Source of the DNA: an uncultured Muribaculaceae bacterium
GTDB lineage: Bacteria; Bacteroidota; Bacteroidia; Bacteroidales; Muribaculaceae
Length of the DNA: 64,000 bases
Direction: 5' to 3'
NCBI GenBank assembly: GCA_910584365.1
Contig: CAJUAF010000001.1
Span: 280,218-344,217 of the forward strand
How positions within the stretch are numbered: position 1 is the stretch's first letter; each line of letters starts with the position of its first letter. The notes under the pieces are model-generated. The model saw nothing but the letters and a program-made list of their open reading frames with translations, did no database searches and had not been told where the DNA came from. Below, one piece after another: positions 43,855-51,422 of the stretch. A program made the translations under genes and the position numbers.

Positions 43855-44418
43855 ATGAGACTGAACTGCAGATACCTGATTCCGGTGATGGCGGCAGCCG
43901 CCGTCATCACCGGTTGCGCCGCCAACGGCCACTCCGGGAAAAGTCCGGAGCCGGCAACCGGCGACGTGGCGCCCCCCACGCCCGTTCCTGAAAAAGTAAC
44001 ACCCGCGCCTATGAATGACAAACCTATCGCCGGGGCAGCTACGGCAATGATGCCGAAGGCCCTGCTCTACAAGACCACCGGAGACTATCTCGACAATGTC
44101 CCCGTGCAGCTGAATCCCGACGGGTCGCTCCTGAGTTTTCCCTCGCCGGCCGACATCCCGGCCTCGGCGCGGCCCGTGGTGCTTGCCAACGGCTGGATTC
44201 TCAATCCCATGGGAGTAACGAACCGCACGGTCTTCACCCGCTACACGCTCGACGAATACCGCCGCCTGCCTCAGCCTCCCGCTCCCGAAGAAATTCTGAA
44301 GGCGGTGATTCCCGGCTCGAAAGTGCTGATGACCATCCAGGCTCCCATGACTCTCGGGGAGGCCCTGGCCGATACCGCCGCCGTAAACCGTTTCCTGACC
44401 CCTCAGCCCCGGAAATAA
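43855..44418 (+). CDS. Hypothetical proline-rich lipoprotein
   Basis: A 187-residue lipoprotein with lipobox VITGCAAN. The early mature part is proline- and alanine-rich (SPEPATGDVAPPTPVPEK), typical of a linker, then comes a compact domain (LLYKTTGDYLDNVPVQLNPD, SLLSFPSPADIP, GWILNPMGVTNRTVFTRYTLDEY, PGSKVLMTIQAPMTLGEALADT). I do not recognise the family. It is four bases before the RNase Z start and probably co-transcribed with it. Confidence 0.7.
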   Translation: MRLNCRYLIPVMAAAAVITGCAANGHSGKSPEPATGDVAPPTPVPEKVTPAPMNDKPIAGAATAMMPKALLYKTTGDYLDNVPVQLNPDGSLLSFPSPADIPASARPVVLANGWILNPMGVTNRTVFTRYTLDEYRRLPQPPAPEEILKAVIPGSKVLMTIQAPMTLGEALADTAAVNRFLTPQPRK

Positions 44419-44421
44419 GAT

Positions 44422-45345
44422 ATGGCCGCAGGAAGTTCTCTGATACTTGATATACTGGGGTGTGGCTCGGCCACACCCTCCAGGCGCCATCTGCCCGCCT
44501 GCCAGGTGATTGAACATAACCGGGAACTTCTGATGATTGACTGCGGCGAGGGAGCGCAGCGGAGCATGATGCAGCAGGGACTGGCGTTCACCCGCCTGCG
44601 CCATATATTCATCTCCCATCTCCACGGCGACCACTGCCTGGGACTTCCCGGACTCCTCTCCACCCTGTCGCTCCATCAGATGGGGGGAACGCTGACCGTC
44701 CACACTTTCGCCGACGGCGCCGAGATGTTCACCCGCATAGTGGATTTCTTCTGCCGCGAACGTTCCTTCAACCTGGAGTTCGACATCATCGACCCGAACG
44801 CACGCCAGACCGTCCTTCAGACCAAGAGCCTTACGGTAGAGGCGTTCCCGCTGAAACACCGCGTACCGACGGTCGGCTATCTGTTCCGCGAGGCTCCCAA
44901 ACCGCGCCATATCATCGCCGACGCCGTAAAGTTCTTCCAGGTACCGGTATCGCAGATGAAAGCCATAAAGGAGGGCGCCGACTTCGTGACTCCCGACGGC
45001 CGGACAATCGCCAACGAACGGCTGACCCGCGACGCCGACCCTTCGGCCAGCTATGCCTATTGCTCCGACACGCTGTATGATCCCTCGCTGGCCGACGTCG
45101 TCCGGGGGGTAGACCTGCTCTACCACGAGGCCACCTATGCCGACGACGCAATCGGGAAAGCCCGCGACCGTTTCCACTCCACGGCCTCCCAGGCCGCTCT
45201 CATCGCCCGGGAAGCAGGCGTCGGCAAACTGCTGCTGGGCCACTATTCCAAAGCCTACCCCGACGAGAACCGCCACCTGGCCGAAGCCCGGGCTATTTTC
45301 CCCGAAACCTATCTGGCCTATGAGGGTTTGCGGCTCCCCGTCTGA
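44422..45345 (+). CDS. rnz: Ribonuclease Z
   Basis: A 307-residue metallo-beta-lactamase-fold endonuclease that trims the 3' ends of tRNA precursors. The zinc motif SHLHGDHCLG is present (H66, H68, D70, H71), with LKHRVPTVGYLF, YCSDTLYD, HEATYADD and LLGHYSKAY further on. It begins three bases after the upstream lipoprotein stop, likely coupled. Length and motif order match bacterial RNase Z. Confidence 0.95.
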   Translation: MAAGSSLILDILGCGSATPSRRHLPACQVIEHNRELLMIDCGEGAQRSMMQQGLAFTRLRHIFISHLHGDHCLGLPGLLSTLSLHQMGGTLTVHTFADGAEMFTRIVDFFCRERSFNLEFDIIDPNARQTVLQTKSLTVEAFPLKHRVPTVGYLFREAPKPRHIIADAVKFFQVPVSQMKAIKEGADFVTPDGRTIANERLTRDADPSASYAYCSDTLYDPSLADVVRGVDLLYHEATYADDAIGKARDRFHSTASQAALIAREAGVGKLLLGHYSKAYPDENRHLAEARAIFPETYLAYEGLRLPV

Positions 45346-45365
45346 ATCCGTTTCACCGACAGCCT

Positions 45366-45857
45366 ATGAGCCTGAGATTTCTCATGACCGCCATTGCCGC
45401 TACCGCTGCTGCCTCCGGAATCGCCGCCGCGGATATCGCCGATTTCAGTTTCACCGACCGGGACGGCAATCTACACACGTTCTTCGAAGTCATTGACGCG
45501 GCCCCCGACGGAGCCGCCGTCTATCTGCTGCTGTTCGATCCCGACTGCAACGAATGCAAGGATAAAATCGACGCCCTGCGCGATAACCGCGCCATCGCCG
45601 ACGGAATCGCCGACGGCTCGGTGAAAGTGGTAGCCGTCTACCCCGTCGAGGAGAAACCTGCTCCATCGGATCCCAATCTGGAAAAGTATCTCCGGGTAGC
45701 GCCCGAGCTGCCGGAGGGATGGACCATAGGGATCGACAACGGATCTATTTTCGAAGGAGATTTCTACCAGTGGGACACGCTCCCCCTGATAATCCGCTAC
45801 AAAAAGACCGAAGACCTCACAGGCCGCACGCCCGAATCCCTCAACGATGGAAAATAA
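45366..45857 (+). CDS. Thioredoxin-fold secreted protein with CxxC
   Basis: A 163-residue protein with a signal sequence and a thioredoxin-like start: FSFTDRDGNLHTFFEV, then YLLLFDPDCNECKDKIDAL with a CNEC motif. It resembles the DUF5106/TlpA-like thioredoxins of Bacteroidetes, which exchange disulfides in the periplasm. Its last codons overlap lpxB by eleven bases in another frame, indicating coupled translation. It lacks the usual cis-proline WP motif I would expect in a full TlpA. Confidence 0.75.
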   Translation: MSLRFLMTAIAATAAASGIAAADIADFSFTDRDGNLHTFFEVIDAAPDGAAVYLLLFDPDCNECKDKIDALRDNRAIADGIADGSVKVVAVYPVEEKPAPSDPNLEKYLRVAPELPEGWTIGIDNGSIFEGDFYQWDTLPLIIRYKKTEDLTGRTPESLNDGK

Positions 45858-47058
45858 AAGACTGCGATTCTTCATCTCGGCCGGAGAAGCCTCCGGCGAC
45901 CTCCACGGAGCCGACCTCGTAAAGGAACTTCTCAGGCAGTCCCCGGACGCCGGAGTGACCTTCCTGGGAGGAGACATGATGGCGGAGGCAGCCGGCCTCC
46001 CTCCTCTGATCCATTACCGCGACATGGCCTACATGGGCTTCGCCGAAGTCCTGCGCCATCTCCCCGCGATAGCCCGCAACCTCCGTACCGCCCGCGAGGC
46101 CATAGAGCGCGAGCGTCCCGATGCCCTGGTGCTTATCGACTACCCCTCCTTCAACCTGAAACTGGCCCGGTTCGCCAAATCGCTCGGAATACCCGTCTTC
46201 TACTTTATCGCCCCGAAAGTCTGGGCGTGGAAAGAATGGCGCGTAAAAGAGATGCGCCGCTACTGCGACAAAATCCTTTCCATCCTCCCCTTCGAGCAGG
46301 ACTATTTCCGCCGCAAGGGGCTTGAGGTGGAATATGTCGGCAACCCCTCTGTGGCGGAAGTGGAGGAGAAGCGCGCCGCGATGCCCTCCCACGCGGAGTT
46401 CAACCTCCGCTACGGGCTCGACCCCAACCGCCCGCTGCTGGCACTCGTGCCCGGAAGCCGCTGTGGAGAAATCCGCAACAACCTCCCCATCATGGCGGAA
46501 GCCGCCCTGAATTTCCCCTCGCTTCAGCCCGTGATAGCTGGCGCACCTTCGGTGCCGCGCGAGTTCTACCGCAGCCTGGGCGTCCCGTCCATCGCCCATA
46601 TACCTTTCGTAGAGGATGCCACCTTCCCCCTGATGGCCCACAGCACTGCCGCGCTGGTGACTTCCGGAACGGCCACCCTGGAATGTGCCCTGCTCGGCAC
46701 TCCCCAGGTCGTCTGCTACCGTTCCTCCGGCTCGAAGCTCTTCTATCAGCTTATGAGTCACGTCCTTACCTGCCCCCATATCTCGCTTCCCAACCTTATC
46801 GCCAACGGACTCGACGGAGAGCGATACGCCAACGAAGTGGTTCCCGAACTGCTGATGCACCAGTGCAACCCGGCGGAGATTTCAGCCCGTCTGGCCCGTA
46901 TATTACCCGGCGAACCGGGCCGTCAGGAAATGCTGGAAGGCTACCGGCGGATGCGTTCACGCCTGACCGACTCGTCGGCGCCACGCCGCGCCGCCGCCGC
47001 GATTCTGTCCTCAGTCAATCCGTCCGGGACGCCCCGGGGAGCCGCCGCCCGGAGATGA
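45847..47058 (+). CDS. lpxB: Lipid-A-disaccharide synthase
   Basis: A 403-residue GT19 enzyme joining lipid X to UDP-diacylglucosamine in lipid A synthesis. Family segments include FFISAGEASGDLHGADL, FLGGDMMAEA, GFAEVLRHLPAI, LIDYPSFNLKLA, PVFYFIAPKVWAWKEWRVKEM, LALVPGSRCGEI and TSGTATLECALLGTPQVVCYR. It overlaps the thioredoxin-like gene start-to-stop. It confirms a Gram-negative envelope. A somewhat longer C-terminus than E. coli is typical variation. Confidence 0.95.
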   Translation: MENKRLRFFISAGEASGDLHGADLVKELLRQSPDAGVTFLGGDMMAEAAGLPPLIHYRDMAYMGFAEVLRHLPAIARNLRTAREAIERERPDALVLIDYPSFNLKLARFAKSLGIPVFYFIAPKVWAWKEWRVKEMRRYCDKILSILPFEQDYFRRKGLEVEYVGNPSVAEVEEKRAAMPSHAEFNLRYGLDPNRPLLALVPGSRCGEIRNNLPIMAEAALNFPSLQPVIAGAPSVPREFYRSLGVPSIAHIPFVEDATFPLMAHSTAALVTSGTATLECALLGTPQVVCYRSSGSKLFYQLMSHVLTCPHISLPNLIANGLDGERYANEVVPELLMHQCNPAEISARLARILPGEPGRQEMLEGYRRMRSRLTDSSAPRRAAAAILSSVNPSGTPRGAAARR

Positions 47059-47118
47059 CTGTCGCGGAGACGGAGACGATTTCCGTGGCAAAATGCTATG
47101 AATTCAGAAAAAATTCAT

Positions 47119-47126
47119 TAATTTTG
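47119..47126 (+). promoter_or_regulatory. Candidate -7 box upstream of the Lrp-type regulator
   Basis: TAATTTTG fits TAnnTTTG and lies 87 bases before the regulator start. No clear -33 is visible. Confidence 0.4.
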
Positions 47127-47212
47127 CAGCATAATAATCCCGGGAGACGGCGCCTAAGCAGCAATCAGCGTGTAATTAAGGCGTTTTCACCACGGATTGC
47201 AAAATTTTACTT

Positions 47213-47680
47213 ATGGACAAACTTTCAAGCATTGACAAACTCGACCGAAAGATACTCTCGATTGTCATGCATAACGCACGGATCCCCTCGAAGGACATCG
47301 CCCTTGAATGCGGCGTGTCGAGGGCTGCCATCCATCAGCGCATCCAGCGCATGATTGAACTGGGAATCATCACAGGGTCAGGCTACTCGGTAAACCCCAA
47401 ACTGCTGGGCTATTCAACCTGCACTTACATCGGAGTGAACCTCGAACGCGGAGCCATGTACCGCGACGTGGTCCAGGAACTGGAAAAGATTCCGGAGGTC
47501 ATCGAATGTCACTTCACCACCGGTCCCTACACCATGTTCATCAAGCTCTTCGTCCGTGACAACGAACACCTGATGGAGCTTCTCAACAACAAAATCCAGA
47601 TGATTCCCGGCGTCACCGGCACCGAGACGCTCATCTCCCTTGACAACTCAATCCAGCGCCATATACCCCTGGTACAATAA
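47213..47680 (+). CDS. Lrp/AsnC-family transcriptional regulator
   Basis: A 155-residue regulator with an N-terminal helix-turn-helix (LDRKILSIVMHNARIPSKDIALECGVSRAAIHQRIQRM) and an AsnC/Lrp ligand-binding domain (FTTGPYTMFIKLFVRDNEHLMELLNNKI). Such proteins sense amino acids and form multimers. It is a single gene followed by a glycosyltransferase on the same strand. Its regulon cannot be read from sequence. Confidence 0.94.
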   Translation: MDKLSSIDKLDRKILSIVMHNARIPSKDIALECGVSRAAIHQRIQRMIELGIITGSGYSVNPKLLGYSTCTYIGVNLERGAMYRDVVQELEKIPEVIECHFTTGPYTMFIKLFVRDNEHLMELLNNKIQMIPGVTGTETLISLDNSIQRHIPLVQ

Positions 47681-47729
47681 TCGCGGTTCCGGCTTTACGG
47701 AATCCTAACCTCCCATATCCGATTACCTC

Positions 47730-48869
47730 ATGATTATAGGTTTCGACGGAAAACGGGCCGTGCAGAACAATACCGGCCTGGGAAATTACTCCCGCCTCCT
47801 TGTGGAAGTGCTTGCCACCCGGTTCCCCGAGCATCTCTATGCCCTATACGCTCCGAAACTCCGGCCGAATCCGCGCCTTAAGCCTCTGATGGAACTGGAT
47901 AACGTGGAGCTGCACACCCCGGACACAGCATCGGGGCGAACTTTCGGAGCCCTCTGGCGCAGCCGGGGGATCACTTCCGCCCTGAAAGAGGACAAAGTCA
48001 GCCTCTACCACGGACTGTCGGGAGAACTTCCGATGAACATCGCCGGAAGCGGAATCCCCTCCGTGGTCACCATCCATGATCTCATCTTCCGGCGTTTCCC
48101 GGAATGTTACAGCGCGGTGGACCGGCGGATCTACGACTACAAGTTCCGCCACGCCGCCGAGAGGGCCGACCGCATAATAGCGATTTCCGAATGTACGCGC
48201 CGCGACATCATGGAGTTCTACAATATTCCGGCGGAGAAAATAGATGTGGTCTACCAGGGATGCGACCGGCAGTTCCGCACCCGCCCCTCCGACGCCGCGA
48301 TAGAGCGCGTAAAGGCCAAATACGGCCTGGAGCGCCCCTACATAATTTCGGTGGGGACCATCGAGACCCGCAAGAACCAGGTGATGGCCGTAAGAGGTCT
48401 GCGCGGGCTTCCCGACGACCTCGACATAGTGCTTGTGGGACGCCGCACGCCCTATGCCCGCACAATCGACCATTACGTATCGACCTACTCCATCGGCTCG
48501 CGGGTAAAATTCATCGAGCAGGCCGACTTCGCCGACCTTCCGGCTCTCTACGCCGGAGCCTATTTCTCATCCTACACCTCCCGGTACGAAGGATTCGGAA
48601 TCCCCGTTATCGAGAGCCTCAGCGTAGGGACCCCGGTGATCGTAGCCTCCGGCTCCTGCCTCGAGGAAGCGGCCGGCCCGTCGGCCCCCTCCGTGGATCC
48701 CGACGATGTGGAGGACTGGATCAACACCGCCAAAGAACTGTTCAACTACACCGAGTCGCGTGACCGCCTCGCCCGGCAGGGACAGGAATACGTCAGCCGT
48801 TTCAACGACGCCGACATGGCTGAAAAAACGATGGGAACCTACCTCCGCGCCATCCGGGAGCATAGCTGA
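47730..48869 (+). CDS. GT4-family glycosyltransferase
   Basis: A 379-residue GT-B glycosyltransferase. Donor-side marks are IISVGTIETRKNQVMAV, DIVLVGRRTPYA and the E-x7-E region SRYEGFGIPVIESLSVGTPVI. The N-terminal half has GLGNYSRLLVE and LYHGLSGELPMNI, typical of mannosyl/glucosyl transferases of envelope polysaccharides. It is 49 bases after the regulator and 53 before the epimerase. The acceptor is unknown. Confidence 0.92.
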   Translation: MIIGFDGKRAVQNNTGLGNYSRLLVEVLATRFPEHLYALYAPKLRPNPRLKPLMELDNVELHTPDTASGRTFGALWRSRGITSALKEDKVSLYHGLSGELPMNIAGSGIPSVVTIHDLIFRRFPECYSAVDRRIYDYKFRHAAERADRIIAISECTRRDIMEFYNIPAEKIDVVYQGCDRQFRTRPSDAAIERVKAKYGLERPYIISVGTIETRKNQVMAVRGLRGLPDDLDIVLVGRRTPYARTIDHYVSTYSIGSRVKFIEQADFADLPALYAGAYFSSYTSRYEGFGIPVIESLSVGTPVIVASGSCLEEAAGPSAPSVDPDDVEDWINTAKELFNYTESRDRLARQGQEYVSRFNDADMAEKTMGTYLRAIREHS

Positions 48870-48922
48870 TCCTCCCGCCTCCCAGCTTAAAGAAGACGGC
48901 TGTAACAAAAATCTGATTTATC

Positions 48923-49936
48923 ATGAGCAAGAACCAACTTGAAGGGAAAAGGCTGCTGGTTGTCGGCGCCGGAGGATTTATCGGGGGCTTCATCTGCCGC
49001 GAAGGACTCGCCCGGGGCATGAAGGTGACCGCCGCAGTCAGGGAATCTACCTCGCGGCGCTATCTGGACGATGCGCGCCTGGAGTTCCTGGTGCTGGACT
49101 ATGACGACCCCTCGCAGATGGAGAAGGCAATCGGCGATGCTACCGCCTGGGATTATGTAATCTACAACCTCGGGGCCACGAAAGCCGCCACTTTTCCTGA
49201 GTTCAACCTTGTCAACTTCGAATATCTGCGCCGCTTCGTGGAAATCCTGAAGAAGACGGATCATGTCCCGGCAGGTTTCCTGTTCATGAGTTCGCTGTCG
49301 GCCATCGGACCGGGCGACGAGAAGAACTACACTCCCCTGAGCGCCTCCACTCCTCCGAATCCCAATACCCGCTACGGCCTGTCGAAAATCAAGGCGGAGC
49401 AATACCTCGAATTCCAGTCCGGAATCCCCTACATCATCTTCCGCCCTACGGGGGTCTACGGTCCCCACGAGAAGGACTACCTGATGATGATCAAGTCCAT
49501 CGACTCCCATTTCGACTTCGGAGTGGGCTATCGGCCGCAGATGCTGACGTTCATCTATGTCGACGACCTTGTCAGCGCCATGTTCGATGCCCTCGCCTCG
49601 GGAATTACCGGAAAGAAATACATCATATCGGAGGAACGCTCCTACACTCAGAAAGAATTCCGCAAAATCGTCGCCGACGAATTGGGCGTCAAGTGGGTTA
49701 TTCCGGTAAAACTGCCGATGTGGGCCGTCTGGTGTGCGTCCTTCGTGGCTGAGAAAATCGGCCATTTCCGCGCCCGACCCTCCACCCTCAACCGCGACAA
49801 GTTCAAAATAATGCGTCAGCGCAACTGGAACGCCGACGTCTCCGACGCCCGTCGCGATTTCGGCTTCACGACCCGTTTTCCCCTGCGCGAGGGTATCCGG
49901 CAGACCGTCCGCGCCTACCGCGGCGAGAAACTCTGA
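48923..49936 (+). CDS. NAD-dependent epimerase/dehydratase (extended SDR)
   Basis: A 337-residue Rossmann-fold protein with GAGGFIGGFI, FMSSLSAIG and YGLSKIKAEQY, which together make the SDR catalytic Ser-Tyr-Lys. The segment IIFRPTGVYGPHEKDYLMMIK and LTFIYVDDLVSAMF fit nucleotide-sugar epimerases. It likely modifies a sugar for cell-surface glycan synthesis next to the GT4 gene. Exact substrate is unknown. Confidence 0.92.
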   Translation: MSKNQLEGKRLLVVGAGGFIGGFICREGLARGMKVTAAVRESTSRRYLDDARLEFLVLDYDDPSQMEKAIGDATAWDYVIYNLGATKAATFPEFNLVNFEYLRRFVEILKKTDHVPAGFLFMSSLSAIGPGDEKNYTPLSASTPPNPNTRYGLSKIKAEQYLEFQSGIPYIIFRPTGVYGPHEKDYLMMIKSIDSHFDFGVGYRPQMLTFIYVDDLVSAMFDALASGITGKKYIISEERSYTQKEFRKIVADELGVKWVIPVKLPMWAVWCASFVAEKIGHFRARPSTLNRDKFKIMRQRNWNADVSDARRDFGFTTRFPLREGIRQTVRAYRGEKL

Positions 49937-50022
49937 TTCCATTTTCCCGTAATTATTCCCCGGAACCGCGGCCACTGACGCCGCCGCACCGGAACAAAAC
50001 CCCGAATTCCAGCGTTCAGAAT

Positions 50023-50337
50023 ATGACAGAGCAATCCCGAAAGCCTCAGACGGCTACGCCACGTGTCCCCCTCTGGATGGGGGCCGTGATCATCCTGTGC
50101 GCCCTCCCGGGCCTCGGATTTCCCTGGATGGGAGACCTTCTTACCTCCGGCAACCTCCAACTGCGCGGACTCACCTGGTTCTACCCCGTCTACACCGTGG
50201 CTTCGGCCATACTGGCCTGGCAATGTTACGGACGCCGCAACGCCCTCTGCTGGATAATCCTGGCCCTGTTGCTGCTGAGCCACGCGAGCTTCTATTATCT
50301 CGCTTTCGCCTTAGGCTCGACGGTGTCGTTCAGATAA
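50023..50337 (+). CDS. Small three-helix membrane protein
   Basis: A 104-residue protein with three hydrophobic helices (LWMGAVIILCALPGLGFPWM, FYPVYTVASAILAWQCY, ALCWIILALLLLSHASFYYLAFALG) and a polar N-terminus. No family is recognised. It sits between the epimerase and sirtuin genes and may be co-transcribed. The coding pattern is consistent. Confidence 0.6.
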   Translation: MTEQSRKPQTATPRVPLWMGAVIILCALPGLGFPWMGDLLTSGNLQLRGLTWFYPVYTVASAILAWQCYGRRNALCWIILALLLLSHASFYYLAFALGSTVSFR

Positions 50338-50379
50338 TCCCCTCATACACCCGCGTAACCCCAATACCCGCATAACCTC

Positions 50380-51078
50380 ATGAAAAAGAAACTTGTTATC
50401 TCTACCGGCGCCGGAATGAGCGCCGAAAGCGGAATCAACACCTTCCGCGACGCCGGCGGCCTCTGGGAGAACTACAACGTCATGGAGGTAGCCTCGGCCG
50501 ACGGTTTCCGCCGGAATCCGGCCCTTATCCATAAATTCTACAACGCCCGGCGCAAGGAACTTCTCAAGGCCCGACCCAATGCAGGACATCTCGGACTGGT
50601 CGACCTGGAGAAGGATTTCGATGTCTTCGTCATCACCCAGAACGTCGACAATCTCCACGAAAAAGCCGGATCGAAAAACGTGCTTCATCTCCACGGCGAA
50701 CTCATGAAAGTCCGCGCCCTCGACGACGAGACCAAAGTCTACGAACTTCATCCCGGCGACCCCGACTTCGAGACTTCCCCCGACACCGTAATCGACGGCC
50801 ATCATGTGCGCCCCCATATCGTTTTCTTCCAGGAAGCTGTCCCCAACATTGAACCGGCCGTAGAGCTTGTCCGGGAAGCTGACATCTTCGTGGTCATCGG
50901 CACCAGCCTCAACGTCTACCCCGCTGCCGGACTCCTCCACTATGTGCGCCCCGGCGTTCCGGTCTACTACATCGACCCCAATCCCGCAGCGGTCCCCCCA
51001 GGCGTCACCGTAATCCCGCTGACCGCCACTGAGGGGGTAGCGCGCCTGGCCTCCATCCTCCGCTCCACCCCCGCCTGA
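50380..51078 (+). CDS. cobB: Sir2-family NAD-dependent protein deacylase lacking zinc cysteines
   Basis: A 232-residue sirtuin with the NAD loop GAGMSAESGINTFRDAGGLWE, the TQNVDNLHEKAGS motif, the catalytic histidine in HLHGEL and VIGTSLNVYPAAGLL. The four zinc-binding cysteines usually following the catalytic histidine are absent: the region KVRALDDETKVYELHPGDPD has none, and the whole protein has no cysteine. Some Bacteroidetes sirtuins share this trait as far as I recall. Catalysis may still work. A strong terminator follows. Confidence 0.92.
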   Translation: MKKKLVISTGAGMSAESGINTFRDAGGLWENYNVMEVASADGFRRNPALIHKFYNARRKELLKARPNAGHLGLVDLEKDFDVFVITQNVDNLHEKAGSKNVLHLHGELMKVRALDDETKVYELHPGDPDFETSPDTVIDGHHVRPHIVFFQEAVPNIEPAVELVREADIFVVIGTSLNVYPAAGLLHYVRPGVPVYYIDPNPAAVPPGVTVIPLTATEGVARLASILRSTPA

Positions 51079-51113
51079 CCTCCTCCCCCGACTATCGGAA
51101 ACCAAACCGGATA

Positions 51114-51159
51114 CGGCGCTGTGTCGAAATTCAAAGTTTCGGCACAGCGCCGATTTTTT
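51114..51159 (+). terminator. Intrinsic terminator after the sirtuin gene
   Basis: CGGCGCTGTGTCGAAA pairs with TTTCGGCACAGCGCCG with a single T-G wobble and a short loop, followed directly by ATTTTTT. It is the clearest rho-independent terminator on the plus strand in the window and shares the GCTGTGTCG core with the hairpin at 33629. Confidence 0.9.
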
Positions 51160-51314
51160 CGCCCGGATGGCGAGGGTGCAGTCAGTTTTTCAGACCACAC
51201 ATCACGGCGCACCTACGCAAACCGACCACCGACAGTGAATAAACCCGACTCGGAACAAAATTCATCTCATTAACTTTATTTAACCATTCGGGGGGTAATT
51301 TGTGAAAATTTGTT

Positions 51315-51322
51315 TAACTTTG
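51315..51322 (+). promoter_or_regulatory. -7 box for the 1313-residue protein gene
   Basis: TAACTTTG is an exact TAnnTTTG match, 101 bases before the start codon. A TTTG nearby is too close to be the -33 element, so only the -7 is supported. Confidence 0.5.
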
Positions 51323-51422
51323 CCGTCACAAACTGACGGCTTACCTACTCTTCCTTGAACCGAAGGTATATCTTAACTTACAATGACTCTTTAACTTATC
51401 TTAAAACAAACTTGTAATTATC

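Larger units (their letters stand above)
51079..51422. other. Intergenic region before the 1313-residue protein gene
   Basis: No gene is visible. It contains the sirtuin terminator (51114-51159) and a -7 box (51315-51322) for the next gene. The rest shows no clear element. Confidence 0.6.

Noticed and set aside
43849..45276. 475-codon open frame opposite the lipoprotein and rnz genes
   Set aside because: It covers two well-supported plus-strand genes and shows no domain.
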